DNA of 64,000 nucleotides from Companilactobacillus zhachilii (GCF_003606365.2 NZ_CP031933.2:2480001-2544000), one strand, 5' to 3'. Shown: positions 18,021-26,520, counted from the stretch's first letter. Numbers and translations: made by a program. The notes: generated by a model from the letters alone, not told the origin.

Positions 18021-18064
18021 AAAAAATCAACCATTCGGAAAATTTTCGAATGGTTGATTTTTTT
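18021..18064. terminator. Bidirectional terminator
   Basis: AAAAAATCAACCATTCG and CGAATGGTTGATTTTTT arms (18021-18037 / 18047-18064). It is well placed to end the minus-strand gene 18110-18397. Confidence 0.85.
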
Positions 18065-18109
18065 ATAACAATTTCTAATCGAGAAAGATTGAAATTTTAT
18101 TCGAATAGT

Positions 18110-18397
18110 TTACAATCCGTACACTCTAACGTCTGGATTTCCATTCCATAGGGGTTTTAATCCGGGGAACACCTTAGTCGTAAACAATTCGCTATCCAAG
18201 TATGCTTTAGCATGTTCGACACTGTCAAAGCCGTGTAATACTTGAACATCTTCATCTCTAACTAATAAGTCCTTTGTTAATGCTCCGGGAATAGTATCTA
18301 AGAAAGGTTTGCGGTAGTCGTTGTACACCTTTGCGGCAGCAGAACGATTTTTATCGTCAACAACCATTGTGATTTGTAAATATGCTTGAACACTCAT
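18110..18397 (-). CDS. Small ABM-like (dimeric alpha-beta barrel) protein
   Basis: 95-aa protein whose pattern (YLQITMVVDDKNRSAAAKVYNDYRKPFL, then VLHGFDSVEHAKAYLDSELF) suggests a ferredoxin-like dimeric alpha-beta barrel such as antibiotic-biosynthesis-monooxygenase-type proteins. The assignment is by pattern and moderate. AAGGAGGAG precedes the ATG. It is divergent from an HxlR-type regulator with a 132-bp shared promoter region, the common arrangement for HxlR-controlled oxidoreductases, so it is probably the regulator's target. Confidence 0.6.
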   Translation of the reverse strand: MSVQAYLQITMVVDDKNRSAAAKVYNDYRKPFLDTIPGALTKDLLVRDEDVQVLHGFDSVEHAKAYLDSELFTTKVFPGLKPLWNGNPDVRVYGL

Positions 18398-18529
18398 TAG
18401 TAACTCCTCCTTGTTTTCAAGTATAATTTTAAGAGATAGTATTTATAATATGAAGACCTTAGCAAATTTATTAGTTACTCATAAATTTATGAGTTATTGA
18501 TGTATCAATACTTAAAGGAAGAGTTGAAT

Positions 18530-18910
18530 ATGTACGAACACAAAATGGAAAACGATTTTCGAAGTCCTTTAGAAAAAGGACTGGCAGCTTTTGATGGTAA
18601 ATGGAAGACTAGAATCATTTGTTGTTTATCTAATAATGGTAGTTTGAGATACACTGCCTTAAAGAAAGAACTAGACGGAATAACTGATGCTGTCCTAGCT
18701 TTAACTCTAAAGGAATTAACTGATTACAAAATCATAAGTCGCACACAATTCAATGAAATACCAGTTAGAGTTGAATATGATTTAACTAGGAAGGGTATCG
18801 AAGCACTACCTATTCTAAAAAATATATGCCAATGGACACAAAAGTATAACCCTGAGTCTGAACAAGTTTGCTGTGGCTGCGGCCGCCCAAACTGTAAATT
18901 CGATTTGTAG
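18530..18910 (+). CDS. HxlR-family regulator with Cys-rich tail
   Basis: 126-aa winged-helix regulator: FDGKWKTRIICCLSNNGSLRYTALKKEL at residues 20-50 and LTRKGIEALPIL at about 85-98 are the family signature. AAGGAAGAG just before ATG 18530 decides the start; TTG 18497 and ATG 18500 also open the frame. It lacks the usual N-terminal CP motif but ends VCCGCGRPNCKFDL. These four cysteines could bind metal or act as a thiol switch, together with the CC in the HTH region. It is divergent from the ABM-like gene. Confidence 0.85.
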   Translation: MYEHKMENDFRSPLEKGLAAFDGKWKTRIICCLSNNGSLRYTALKKELDGITDAVLALTLKELTDYKIISRTQFNEIPVRVEYDLTRKGIEALPILKNICQWTQKYNPESEQVCCGCGRPNCKFDL

Positions 18911-18936
18911 AAAACATTAGAAAAAAGGTTCAATTA

Positions 18937-18965
18937 TTGATAGCGCTTTCAATAAAGCTTATAAT
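18937..18965 (+). promoter_or_regulatory. Consensus promoter overlapped by a cre-like operator
   Basis: TTGATA (18937-18942), 17 bp, TATAAT (18960-18965). TGATAGCGCTTTCA (18938-18951) matches the CcpA cre consensus TGNAANCGNTNNCA at all but one fixed position and covers the -35, predicting catabolite repression. Confidence 0.7.
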
Positions 18966-19005
18966 ATAGATAGAAATAAAGTTCGCATTGTTGGAGGTGT
19001 TAGTC

Positions 19006-19074
19006 ATGATGAAACTATTAGCACACTTATTCAACAGAATTGTAGACTATACACTTAACTTTGATTGGTGGTAA
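19006..19074 (+). CDS. 22-aa peptide, amphipathic, unknown
   Basis: Tiny ORF starting MMKLLAHLFNRIV and ending NFDWW. GGAGG lies 8 bp before the first of two adjacent ATGs. A near-perfect promoter with an overlapping cre-like site stands about 40 bp upstream, and no other gene intervenes, so the transcript appears dedicated to it. The sequence suggests a short membrane-associating helix, as in small toxic or signalling peptides; I do not recognise the family. A weak hairpin CTTACA/TGTAAG (19082-19098) follows but without a T run. Confidence 0.5.
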   Translation: MMKLLAHLFNRIVDYTLNFDWW

Positions 19075-19168
19075 ACAGCCGACTTACAAATCTGTAAGAA
19101 TAATGTAAGTAGATCAAATGTATAAAAAACAACAAAACTCTTAATATACTTGTCAGGAGGTAATTCAA

Positions 19169-19552
19169 ATGAGAAGTTTTTTAAGAGTTTTTTTGTTGGG
19201 TATCGCAGTTTTAGCAATCGGGTATTTTGCAGTCTGTTTCACAGTTAAGGACAGCACAAGCCAATCAGCACAGGCTTTCAACGCCTACAATGTTCTAGTA
19301 AAGCGTGAGGCAAAATACGTCAAAATTGATAATAAAGAGGCCAAAGACGAAGATGGTTATGGTAATTATACATATGATCTTAAAAGTTATGATGACAATG
19401 GTAATGAGCATCCTATAAAGTTCATGGGCATGGGTAAGTTGAAACAAGGTCACTACCTAAAACTTGATACTAAAGGCAGCTATGTTTATTCATACAAAGA
19501 AGTCTTTAAAAAAGATATGCCTAGCGATGTTTATACTAAATTAAATCTATAA
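19169..19552 (+). CDS. YxeA-family (DUF1093) protein, copy 1
   Basis: 127-aa secreted or membrane-anchored protein of unknown role. A hydrophobic segment (residues 5-27, ending CF) acts as signal anchor, followed by a small OB-like beta domain. That domain has YVKIDNKEAKDEDGYGNYTYDLKSYDDNGN and ends with LKLDTKGSYVYSYKEV, the YxeA signature. AGGAGG precedes the ATG. A paralogue follows 46 bp later, probably in the same mRNA but partly uncoupled by the hairpin at 19557. Confidence 0.8.
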   Translation: MRSFLRVFLLGIAVLAIGYFAVCFTVKDSTSQSAQAFNAYNVLVKREAKYVKIDNKEAKDEDGYGNYTYDLKSYDDNGNEHPIKFMGMGKLKQGHYLKLDTKGSYVYSYKEVFKKDMPSDVYTKLNL

Positions 19553-19556
19553 TCTG

Positions 19557-19578
19557 GGGCCGATAAGGCTCTTTTTTT
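19557..19578 (+). terminator. Short hairpin terminator between the YxeA paralogues
   Basis: GGGCC/GGCTC (19557-19561 / 19567-19571) with a 7-T run. The stem is short, so read-through into the second copy is likely. Confidence 0.55.
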
Positions 19579-19598
19579 ATACAATTTGGAGAAAAATC

Positions 19599-19979
19599 AT
19601 GAAAAAAATTATTAACGTTTTATTTATGGGACTAGTTGTCCTCGGATTGGGCTACTATATGGCTGGTTCCTACTTAAAAGATAAAAATACAGAATTTGCT
19701 CAATCTTTCAACCGATACAATTTGTTAGCCAAACGTGATCCTAAATTCATCCAAGTCGATTATGATGATGCGAACAAAGAAAACGACGGCAGCTACACTT
19801 TTTACGCTGATGCTTACGACCGTCAGGGTCACTGGCACGAGATTGATGTACACTCTAATGATGATTTAGACGACGGTCAATTGCTGAAACTTGATACTAA
19901 AGGTAGCTATGTCAAAGGATATCAAGTCATAAATCCGGACGACTTACCTTTCAAACTCTATCGTCTTTTCATGAATTAA
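19599..19979 (+). CDS. YxeA-family (DUF1093) protein, copy 2
   Basis: 126-aa paralogue of the preceding gene with the same layout: N-terminal hydrophobic anchor (residues 5-25), then the beta domain with FIQVDYDDANKENDGSYTFYADAYDRQGH and the shared LKLDTKGSYVKGY. GGAGAA precedes the ATG. The copies are clearly diverged, more acidic here. Tandem YxeA genes are common in lactobacilli; no function is established. Confidence 0.8.
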   Translation: MKKIINVLFMGLVVLGLGYYMAGSYLKDKNTEFAQSFNRYNLLAKRDPKFIQVDYDDANKENDGSYTFYADAYDRQGHWHEIDVHSNDDLDDGQLLKLDTKGSYVKGYQVINPDDLPFKLYRLFMN

Positions 19980-20057
19980 CCAAGGCGACGTGTTGACCAT
20001 CCTAACTTTGATAACTAAACTTAATAAGTTACTACTTTTTAGTTAGGAGTACTCAGC

Positions 20058-21428
20058 ATGTCGAAACAAATTAAAAAATCACTTTTTATTATGGTCTTTG
20101 GGACCTTTTTTGGTGTCTTATGTTCAACATTAATGAACACTGCCCTACCAACGTTTATGCGGGTTTTTAATGTCAGTTCTTCTGCCGTCCAATGGTTAAC
20201 TAATGGTTATACCCTAGTCAACGCCATCATGATTCCAACTAGTGCCTATTTTATAAAGAAATTTTCTTTTAGACATTTGTTTATCATTTTCAGTTCTATT
20301 TTCTTAGTCGGGACCTTCTTAGGTGCTATAGCCAATACGTTCATCATGGTTATTATTGGTCGAATGATTCAAGCTATTGGTACCGGTATGATGATGCCAT
20401 TAGTCAATGTTTTGGCAATGCAATATACCACAAAAAGCAAACAAGGGGCCGTTATGGGAATTATTGGCTTGGCCTTTAATTTCTCCCCTATTATTGGCCC
20501 AACGCTGTCAGGAGTCATCTTACAGTATTTTCCATGGCAATACTTATTCATTTTAATCTTGCCATTTATTATTGCCGTTGTTTTGCTAGCAATTTTTCAA
20601 CTACCTCAAATCGCAACCCACGACAATCCTAAATTTGACGTTCCCAGCTTAATTACTATCAGTTTGGGACTATTGTTCCTACTAAGTGGTTTTTCAAATA
20701 TTGGTCAAACAAACTTTTTCACATTTAAAGTTTTGGGATTCACCGTTATCGGATTAATTTTAATTGTCATTTTTTCAATTATGGAAAACAAATCGACCAA
20801 ACCAATCATTAACTTTGAAATCTTTATGCACTCCCAGTTTACCTTTGCGACAACCATCAATATGTTGATTGTATTAACCATGTACGGCAATACAATTTTA
20901 TTGCCACTAATGATTCAGATGATTCTTCACAAAAGTCCTTTGATCTCTGGTCTGGCGCTGCTACCTGGTGCTGTTTTAACTGGCTTTATGTCACCCGTCA
21001 GCGGTCGACTATTTGATAGATATCCTGTTAAACGAATTGTTCTAACTGGTGTTTTGATTGACTGTTTTGGTACTTTCATGCAAGCTGTGATTGATGTTAA
21101 CGCCTCTGTATTGATGTTGACACTGGGACAAATGATTCGGCAATTAGGACTCGTCTTAATCCTGATTCCTATTCAAACGCATGCTTTAAGTGCCTTACCT
21201 AAAAAGTACCTTTCTGATGGAGTAGCAACGTTTAACACCCTCCGTCAAATAGCGGCATCATTTGGAACAGCCATCATCATTGCTGTTATTACAATGGCAG
21301 ACAAAATTATTACCGGTAGCACCACTAATCAAGCCGTTGGTATTCAAGCAGGATTTCTAGCTTGTTTGGCATTTTTACTAATTGCTCTATCATTAACCTT
21401 CAAATTACATCGACCTGATATAGATTAA
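20058..21428 (+). CDS. DHA2-family multidrug MFS exporter, copy 1
   Basis: 456-aa proton-driven efflux protein with 14 predicted helices. LNTALP-type start (TLMNTALPTFMRVFNV), QWLTNGYTLVNAIMIP (motif D1/QWVxxxY), GRMIQAIGTGMMMPL and GPTLSGVILQYFPWQYLF (motif C) mark the EmrB/QacA/LmrB group. AGGAG precedes the ATG. It is monocistronic with its own terminator. A second DHA2 exporter lies 2.1 kb away on the other strand; they are only distantly alike. Drug specificity cannot be inferred. Confidence 0.88.
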   Translation: MSKQIKKSLFIMVFGTFFGVLCSTLMNTALPTFMRVFNVSSSAVQWLTNGYTLVNAIMIPTSAYFIKKFSFRHLFIIFSSIFLVGTFLGAIANTFIMVIIGRMIQAIGTGMMMPLVNVLAMQYTTKSKQGAVMGIIGLAFNFSPIIGPTLSGVILQYFPWQYLFILILPFIIAVVLLAIFQLPQIATHDNPKFDVPSLITISLGLLFLLSGFSNIGQTNFFTFKVLGFTVIGLILIVIFSIMENKSTKPIINFEIFMHSQFTFATTINMLIVLTMYGNTILLPLMIQMILHKSPLISGLALLPGAVLTGFMSPVSGRLFDRYPVKRIVLTGVLIDCFGTFMQAVIDVNASVLMLTLGQMIRQLGLVLILIPIQTHALSALPKKYLSDGVATFNTLRQIAASFGTAIIIAVITMADKIITGSTTNQAVGIQAGFLACLAFLLIALSLTFKLHRPDID

Positions 21429-21430
21429 CG

Positions 21431-21457
21431 AAAAGTCCCAGAAAAATGGGACTTTTT
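21431..21457 (+). terminator. Terminator of DHA2 exporter 1
   Basis: AAAAGTCCCA / TGGGACTTTT hairpin (21431-21440 / 21447-21456) with a terminal T run. Confidence 0.85.
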
Positions 21458-21538
21458 GTTTACTTCCCTATTAATTTTTTAATGTTTTACAATTATACTA
21501 GTCATAGGAAAAATAACTTAAACGATTGGGGGATAAGT

Positions 21539-22669
21539 TTGTTAACTAGTTATGTTATCGGCAAAGCTTCATTGATTACAAGTCTCTTTTTCATCATGGG
21601 TGTTTTCATTGTCTTTCAAGTAGCTTTTGCCGGTCTAAAAAAAGTATTAACAATCAAAGATGTAAATTTTGACGAATACACCCTCCGGGCTATTTTAGGA
21701 ATTATTTATATTTTAGTAAATTTATTCATTTTACAAAGTTCTGTTCGTGGTCGAGCTCCGTCATGGACTTTTATTAACTTTCAGTTAGTGGCCGTTATTT
21801 TTTATACTGTTATTTTAAACGTTCCTTTTAAATTTCATTTGTTTGCACCAATCGTGCTATCTTTTATGATTTTCAATTCGGCTATTAAGAGCTGGGAATC
21901 ATGGTGCTTGGGACTTATTTTGATTGGATTTTTCTACACACTTAATCGGATCAAAGTTAACACTGATAAAAAATTTCCATATTTACAGTACATCTTTGCA
22001 AGTTTGTTCTTCGGGGCAGCTTATTGGTTTTTTGCTAAAATAAAATTCAATCTTAGTTACCTCGTTTTTGGTAAAGAAATTTTATCCTTAGCTGTTCTGG
22101 AAATATTTACTTTCGGTTATATTGCAATGTTATTTACCGATATAGAATCAAGAACTGCACTCTTCCGGGATGCTACCCACGATAAATTAACCTCCGCATA
22201 TAATTACGATGCTTTTGATATTGATTTACGCGACATTTTCAGACAAGTTAAAACTTCTGATATTCAATTTACTATGCTGATGTTTGATATCGACCATTTC
22301 AAAAGTATTAATGATACTTACGGACATTTAGCAGGTGATGCCGTACTCCAAAATGTCGTGAAAATTGTCCAAACTGTGATCGATAACAACGATCGTAAAA
22401 TCAAACTCTACCGAACCGGTGGCGAAGAATTCAATATCATTTTTCCTAACTATGAGCTAGGTGCCACCCAAAACATTGTTGAAGAAATCTTTTCAGCCAT
22501 TAATCATTCGCAGACAACATTCGATGGTAAGAAAATCAATTTAACAGTTTCAATGGGAGTTTCACAAATGAAGAAGGATGAAATTTCAATCAATGACTTC
22601 TATTCCCGCGTTGATGAGGCTCTGTATCATTCCAAACGTAACGGGAGAAAAGAAATCACCGTTAATTAG
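21539..22669 (+). CDS. Membrane-bound diguanylate cyclase (GGDEF)
   Basis: Synthesises cyclic di-GMP from two GTP. The frame is open from 21446, but that start lies inside the preceding terminator; TTG 21539 after GGGGG (21528-21532) is preferred and gives 376 aa. Six to eight membrane helices (residues 10-200) precede the GGDEF domain (about 205-376). FDIDHFKSINDTYGHLAGD binds metal and substrate, and the active-site loop GGEEF is at 294-298. The inhibitory RxxD site five residues before GGEEF is absent, so product feedback may be missing. No EAL or PilZ protein is seen in the window. Confidence 0.85.
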   Translation: MLTSYVIGKASLITSLFFIMGVFIVFQVAFAGLKKVLTIKDVNFDEYTLRAILGIIYILVNLFILQSSVRGRAPSWTFINFQLVAVIFYTVILNVPFKFHLFAPIVLSFMIFNSAIKSWESWCLGLILIGFFYTLNRIKVNTDKKFPYLQYIFASLFFGAAYWFFAKIKFNLSYLVFGKEILSLAVLEIFTFGYIAMLFTDIESRTALFRDATHDKLTSAYNYDAFDIDLRDIFRQVKTSDIQFTMLMFDIDHFKSINDTYGHLAGDAVLQNVVKIVQTVIDNNDRKIKLYRTGGEEFNIIFPNYELGATQNIVEEIFSAINHSQTTFDGKKINLTVSMGVSQMKKDEISINDFYSRVDEALYHSKRNGRKEITVN

Positions 22670-22697
22670 ATTGTCTTTGACATAACTTTTTTTACCT

Positions 22698-22829
22698 TAA
22701 ACATGCAGCATAAACGTACAACAAAACATAGTTTTTTTCGCTTAAGGCAAACAAGACCCGCAATCCAAAATCGGATTACGGGTCTTGTTTGCCTTAATGC
22801 TCGAATGAACCTCTTTCGTCACACTCTCA
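22698..22829 (-). repeat. Family B repeat, copy B4 (reverse)
   Basis: Inner hairpin arms read CAAGACCCGCAATCC / GGATTACGGGTCTTG, again with compensating changes relative to other copies. The tail AAACATGCAGCATAAACGT is retained. Confidence 0.75.
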
Positions 22830-22862
22830 AAAAAGAGCTAACAGAAATTAATCTGCTAGCTC
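22829..22862 (-). terminator. Terminator of the 44-aa ORF
   Basis: GAGCTAGCAGA / TCTGTTAGCTC stem (22835-22845 / 22852-22862) followed on the minus strand by TTTTTT. Confidence 0.8.
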
Positions 22863-22878
22863 CTTTATTTAGTCTAAA

Positions 22879-23013
22879 TTATTTAGATTCTTTAGCGTCG
22901 CGACTCTTTAAAAAGTCAAGAACAGCTTGTGTGTTAGCGCGTTTTTCTGCACCATTTTTTTGGTTTACAGGACGGCGGTGGCCAGTCATACCTTTATGTG
23001 TATTTTGTGACAT
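22879..23013 (-). CDS. 44-aa basic hydrophilic protein, unknown
   Basis: Small ORF starting MSQNTHKGMTGHRRPVNQKN and ending DFLKSRDAKESK. AAGGAGGG precedes the ATG with good spacing, a TTGAAA-17-TATAAT promoter stands upstream and a strong terminator stands just after the stop, so it is very likely a real single gene. It is rich in Lys/Arg/Asn with no membrane segment; its C-terminal half looks helical. It could be a nucleic-acid- or ribosome-associated small protein, but I do not recognise the family. Confidence 0.7.
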   Translation of the reverse strand: MSQNTHKGMTGHRRPVNQKNGAEKRANTQAVLDFLKSRDAKESK

Positions 23014-23065
23014 CTAAAAAACCCTCCTTCCCGTTATACATTTAACATATTTTATTAACCCTATT

Positions 23066-23094
23066 ATTATAAGAGAATTCACCTTACATTTCAA
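23066..23094 (-). promoter_or_regulatory. Promoter of the 44-aa ORF
   Basis: Minus strand TTGAAA (23089-23094), 17-bp spacer, TATAAT (23066-23071). Confidence 0.8.
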
Positions 23095-23260
23095 CAGTAA
23101 ATTCATATTCATGTTAGATAGATTAAAAATATCCGTCGCATATATAACAAACTTTGTCTATAACGTATATGTTATATGGCTGTGAACCCGTAATAGCTTA
23201 CTACTATACATTATTTAATTTACTTTTTAAACCTATTAAAAAAACATCGAATCCTAAAAA

Positions 23261-23443
23261 TAGTCGGAGGTCGTGCCGAACGAAGCCAGCCGTGAAGGTA
23301 GTTTAAGAACGGTGCTTTTCCGTTCTTAAACTACGGGACGACTTTTGAAATTCGTGCACCTTGCGAAGTTCAAAATCGAGGTCTCAGACCTTGGCTGAGA
23401 CCGGTCCCCACAGCAGGCTTCGTTCGGCACGACCTCCGACGGC
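23261..23443 (+). repeat. Family A repeat, copy A2 (divergent full copy)
   Basis: Outer stem GGAGGTCGTGCCGAACGAAG pairs with the reverse complement at the other end. Hairpin I arms AGTTTAAGAACGG/CCGTTCTTAAACT, hairpin II around TTTTGAAATTCG, hairpin III GGTCTCAG/CTGAGACC. Junction bases are as in other copies although every stem differs. Confidence 0.85.
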
Positions 23444-23455
23444 CCCAACCAATAA

Positions 23456-23492
23456 AAAAAGCCAATCAATTACCATCTTGATCAGCTCTTTT
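23456..23492 (-). terminator. Terminator of DHA2 exporter 2
   Basis: AGCTGATCA / TGATTGGCT stem on the minus strand (23460-23468 / 23479-23487) followed by a T run. Confidence 0.65.
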
Positions 23493-23531
23493 TTGTATCA
23501 ATTGTTTTCTTTAACCGTCCAAACTCAGCGA

Positions 23532-25001
23532 CTAGTTTAAATCGGCTACGGTACTTTCGTCTTTGTCAGACAAAGACTTAGATTCTTTGGAACTGACTGT
23601 CTCTACACTCTTGTTGTGCACGCGGAATGCCAAGATGAATCCAAAGACAGCTAATATTAATGTAAACATAAATCCGTAATGAGCGCCATTAGTAAATGCT
23701 AATTTTGATGAATTTCCACCGGCAGCAAAGTAATTTGCTTGACCAGTACTCAACAAGATTGTAGCAATACCAGTTGCGACAGCACCGATAACTTGTTGGA
23801 AAGTATTGATAATGGCTGATCCATCAGCGGATTGATAAGCGTCTAATGAGTTCAAGCCATAACTTTGTGCTGGTGACATAGCTAATGGAACACCAATCAT
23901 CAAGACAATATGTGCGGCAATGATATAACCCAATGAACTGTGTGAGTTACTGAATAAGAACATTGCAGCACCAATAGCTGAAATCAAGAAACCTAAACGT
24001 GTCATCAATTTAGCACCAATTTTATCATAAGTACGACCGGCACCAAATGAGACAGCGGCATTGATTACACCACCTGGCAACATAACGATACCAGTTAATG
24101 CTACGGCAACACCTAAACCATTTTGTAAATACATTGGTAACAAGTACATAGCTGACAATGTAATACCAAAGTTAATCATAACTAGAACTGATCCAGTCAC
24201 AAATTCGGGCTTCTTCAACACGGCAAAATCCAATGTTGGTGTTTCGGCATGTAATTGTTGTCTAATATAAACAACCAAGACGATCAAACCGGCTACCAAG
24301 GCAATCAATGCCAAAGTCATGCTCTTACTTAAATAACTAATTCCGAAGACAATTAGACCAAAACTAATTGTTGATAAAGCAATGGCTAACCAGTCAACTT
24401 TTGGCTTAGTTACTTCGAAGACGTTAGTCAAATTCTTTTCCATGATTGCTAATCCGATAGCTAGGAAAATAATGAATGACCAGAAAATAAATCTCCATGA
24501 TAAAATACCCAAGATAATACCGGAAATTGTAGGTCCGATAGCTGGGGCAAACATAATAACAAGTGCAGCCATACCAAGAGCGGCACCTAGTTTATTAGGT
24601 GGGAAGATCCGCATCGCAATTGAGAACATCAATGGCAAAATAATACCAGTGGCGATACCTTGAATCATACGACCAACTAATAACATTGGGAAATTGATTG
24701 CTACAGCAGCAATCACTGAACCGACGATAAAGTCGATTAAACCAAATCTAACTAATCCCCTAGTTGAGAAATGTTTTGTCAATAAACTGGAAAGTGGCAA
24801 CACAATCGCAATTACTAGCATATAACCAGTAACTAGCCATTGAGCTGTTCCTGTTTCAATATTAAAAGCTTTCATAATAGATGGAAGAGCAATATTCAAT
24901 GATGTTTCACTGAACATGCCGACGAATCCACCAATCAGAACACCCATTAGTGACAATAATGGATGAAGAGGTTTTGTATTAATTTTTTGAGTTTTACTCA
25001 T
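23532..25001 (-). CDS. DHA2-family multidrug MFS exporter, copy 2
   Basis: 489-aa efflux protein with 14 helices. SETSLNIALPSIMKAF, QWLVTGYMLVIAIVLPLSS, GRMIQGIATGIILPL and APAIGPTISGIILGILSWRFIFW are the DHA2 motifs. The C-terminal tail is acidic and serine-rich (SSKESKSLSDKDES). A frame to 25013 begins at a TTG inside GGAGG; ATG 25001 is used. It is closest to the LmrB/Lde-like group. It is flanked by family A copies A2 and A3. Substrates are unknown. Confidence 0.88.
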   Translation of the reverse strand: MSKTQKINTKPLHPLLSLMGVLIGGFVGMFSETSLNIALPSIMKAFNIETGTAQWLVTGYMLVIAIVLPLSSLLTKHFSTRGLVRFGLIDFIVGSVIAAVAINFPMLLVGRMIQGIATGIILPLMFSIAMRIFPPNKLGAALGMAALVIMFAPAIGPTISGIILGILSWRFIFWSFIIFLAIGLAIMEKNLTNVFEVTKPKVDWLAIALSTISFGLIVFGISYLSKSMTLALIALVAGLIVLVVYIRQQLHAETPTLDFAVLKKPEFVTGSVLVMINFGITLSAMYLLPMYLQNGLGVAVALTGIVMLPGGVINAAVSFGAGRTYDKIGAKLMTRLGFLISAIGAAMFLFSNSHSSLGYIIAAHIVLMIGVPLAMSPAQSYGLNSLDAYQSADGSAIINTFQQVIGAVATGIATILLSTGQANYFAAGGNSSKLAFTNGAHYGFMFTLILAVFGFILAFRVHNKSVETVSSKESKSLSDKDESTVADLN

Positions 25002-25140
25002 AGTTACCTCCAAATTGTTGCAACAGTGGATTAATATACCAGAAAAAAAGCTTCTTCGTAAGTTTTTTCTGAAATTATTTTTATATTTTCACAATTTGGA
25101 CGATTTATTTTTTGACTTCCTATTTTATGTAAGGGTTCAC

Positions 25141-25324
25141 TGCCGCCTCCAGGAGCAAGAAAAATTAGGTCGCTGTGGGGACCGATTCGAGCCAAAGTAC
25201 GGTCTCGAATCTCGACTTTGAACCTCGCAAAAACCGCGAGTTTCAAAGCTCGTCCCGTGGTGTAATGGCTAAAGCCATAACGCCACCTTCACAGCGACCT
25301 AATTTTCTTGCTCCTTCCGGCTAG
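25141..25324 (-). repeat. Family A repeat, copy A3 (full, reverse)
   Basis: Outer arms GGAGCAAGAAAAATTAGGTC / GACCTAATTTTCTTGCTCC. It ends GGCTAGTTTATTCG, sharing the extended left flank CGAATAAACTAGCC seen at other copies. It lies upstream of DHA2 exporter 2. The 270 bp from 25325 to 25594 show no gene or clear signal. Confidence 0.88.
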
Positions 25325-25594
25325 TTTATTCGTTTCTTTACAGACCAATATTTAGCTTGGAATATATGGTATCTTTATACTCTTAAAAACTAGAGCAATA
25401 TTACTTAAAGCTTTTTTGAGACCATTCAAAAAGAATTTTATATCTTAGTGATGTCAATACATAAAAAAACACCAATATACTCTACAAAAGTTATCGGTGT
25501 CATACTAAAAATTTTATCGTTATAATAACCGTATCAAAACATTTGAATAAACCTTTAATACCAATAATCATTATCCATAACGCCTATCCGTAAA

Positions 25595-26503
25595 TTAACG
25601 ATTGATTGACCGTGCCATTCTAGCAATTGCGTGGCGTTCTCCGCGGATGGCTTTACTCAATGCATAGATGTTTTCGAATGGTGATTGAATGCCCCAAGCT
25701 GCATCCCCAATATGTTGAATGTCTACTCCAGCAACTTTATTGCGAATGGCAATATTTTGGATAAAACTACTACCTGACCCTTCTTGACTTGTTCCAATCG
25801 TACTCATAACTAAGGCGTTACGACTGTGGGCTAACTTAACGATTTCTTTTAATTCTGCATCATCAAATCCCGGAACCGTTCCTACTGCTGGCACTAGTAT
25901 TACATCGGCGCCTGCATCTAAAAATGTCTCAACTGCTTTTGGACTGACCACTGGTTCGTCAACTCCGGCACCATGCATTTTCCCTGCAATTACTAAGCCA
26001 GAAAAGACATTTTTTGCTACTTTAATATTGGCCGCAATTTGTTTATTTGTTACACCTGTCCCAGGATTACCGGTTAAAACAACAAAATTAAAGCCTAATT
26101 TTTCAACTTCACGTAAAGTTTTCTCACTGGCCATTCGACCTTCAGGAATAACTAACCTATCTTCAGCCATTTTGGCATCTGGATCAACTGGTTCCAAATT
26201 AACTCCGACGGGTCTTCCAACTAATTTTTGGAGGTCATGAATCGTTTTGCCATCGTGATGTGCCTTAGCAGTAGCCATCGTTTCTTCACCGTTATACAGT
26301 CCTAAAATCAATGGATTCAACACATCCAAGGCATTTAACAAAATTAAATCTGCTCCAGTTGTGATTCCGTCCAAAGGTTCATGAACCACCACATTTTCGC
26401 TCAAAACGACCCGACCTTCACTCGCCTTGATACTCTGTTTTAATTCGGCACCATTCATTGCTAACATTTCACTTGTATTTGCACTAATTAAACGTTTAAC
26501 CAT
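25595..26503 (-). CDS. TIM-barrel protein of unknown function (DUF7916-like)
   Basis: 302-aa soluble protein. The pattern of alternating strands and helices, with GVNLEPVD, VVLTGNPGTGVTNKQI, GKMHGAGVDEP and ILVPAVGTVPGF, fits a beta-alpha barrel. I match it from memory to a family found beside PTS operons and sometimes annotated as phosphonomutase-related; no reaction is known. It ends RHAIARMARSINR, a conserved-looking tail. AAGGAG precedes the ATG. A perfect cre site 18 bp before the start predicts strong catabolite repression, which supports a carbohydrate role. Confidence 0.65.
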   Translation of the reverse strand: MVKRLISANTSEMLAMNGAELKQSIKASEGRVVLSENVVVHEPLDGITTGADLILLNALDVLNPLILGLYNGEETMATAKAHHDGKTIHDLQKLVGRPVGVNLEPVDPDAKMAEDRLVIPEGRMASEKTLREVEKLGFNFVVLTGNPGTGVTNKQIAANIKVAKNVFSGLVIAGKMHGAGVDEPVVSPKAVETFLDAGADVILVPAVGTVPGFDDAELKEIVKLAHSRNALVMSTIGTSQEGSGSSFIQNIAIRNKVAGVDIQHIGDAAWGIQSPFENIYALSKAIRGERHAIARMARSINR

Positions 26504-26520
26504 TATGTTCTCCTTCTAAT

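Noticed and set aside
25031..25246. A recurring open frame inside family A copies (about 70 aa, containing FKVEIRDRTLARIGPHSD; also at 33271-33516 and 38748-38963, and in other frames at 40315-40500, 47663-47875 and 43336-43581)
   Set aside because: It follows directly from the conserved paired bases, starts without a ribosome site, ends at different places in each copy and is broken in the second subclass. The pattern of change follows stems, not codons.
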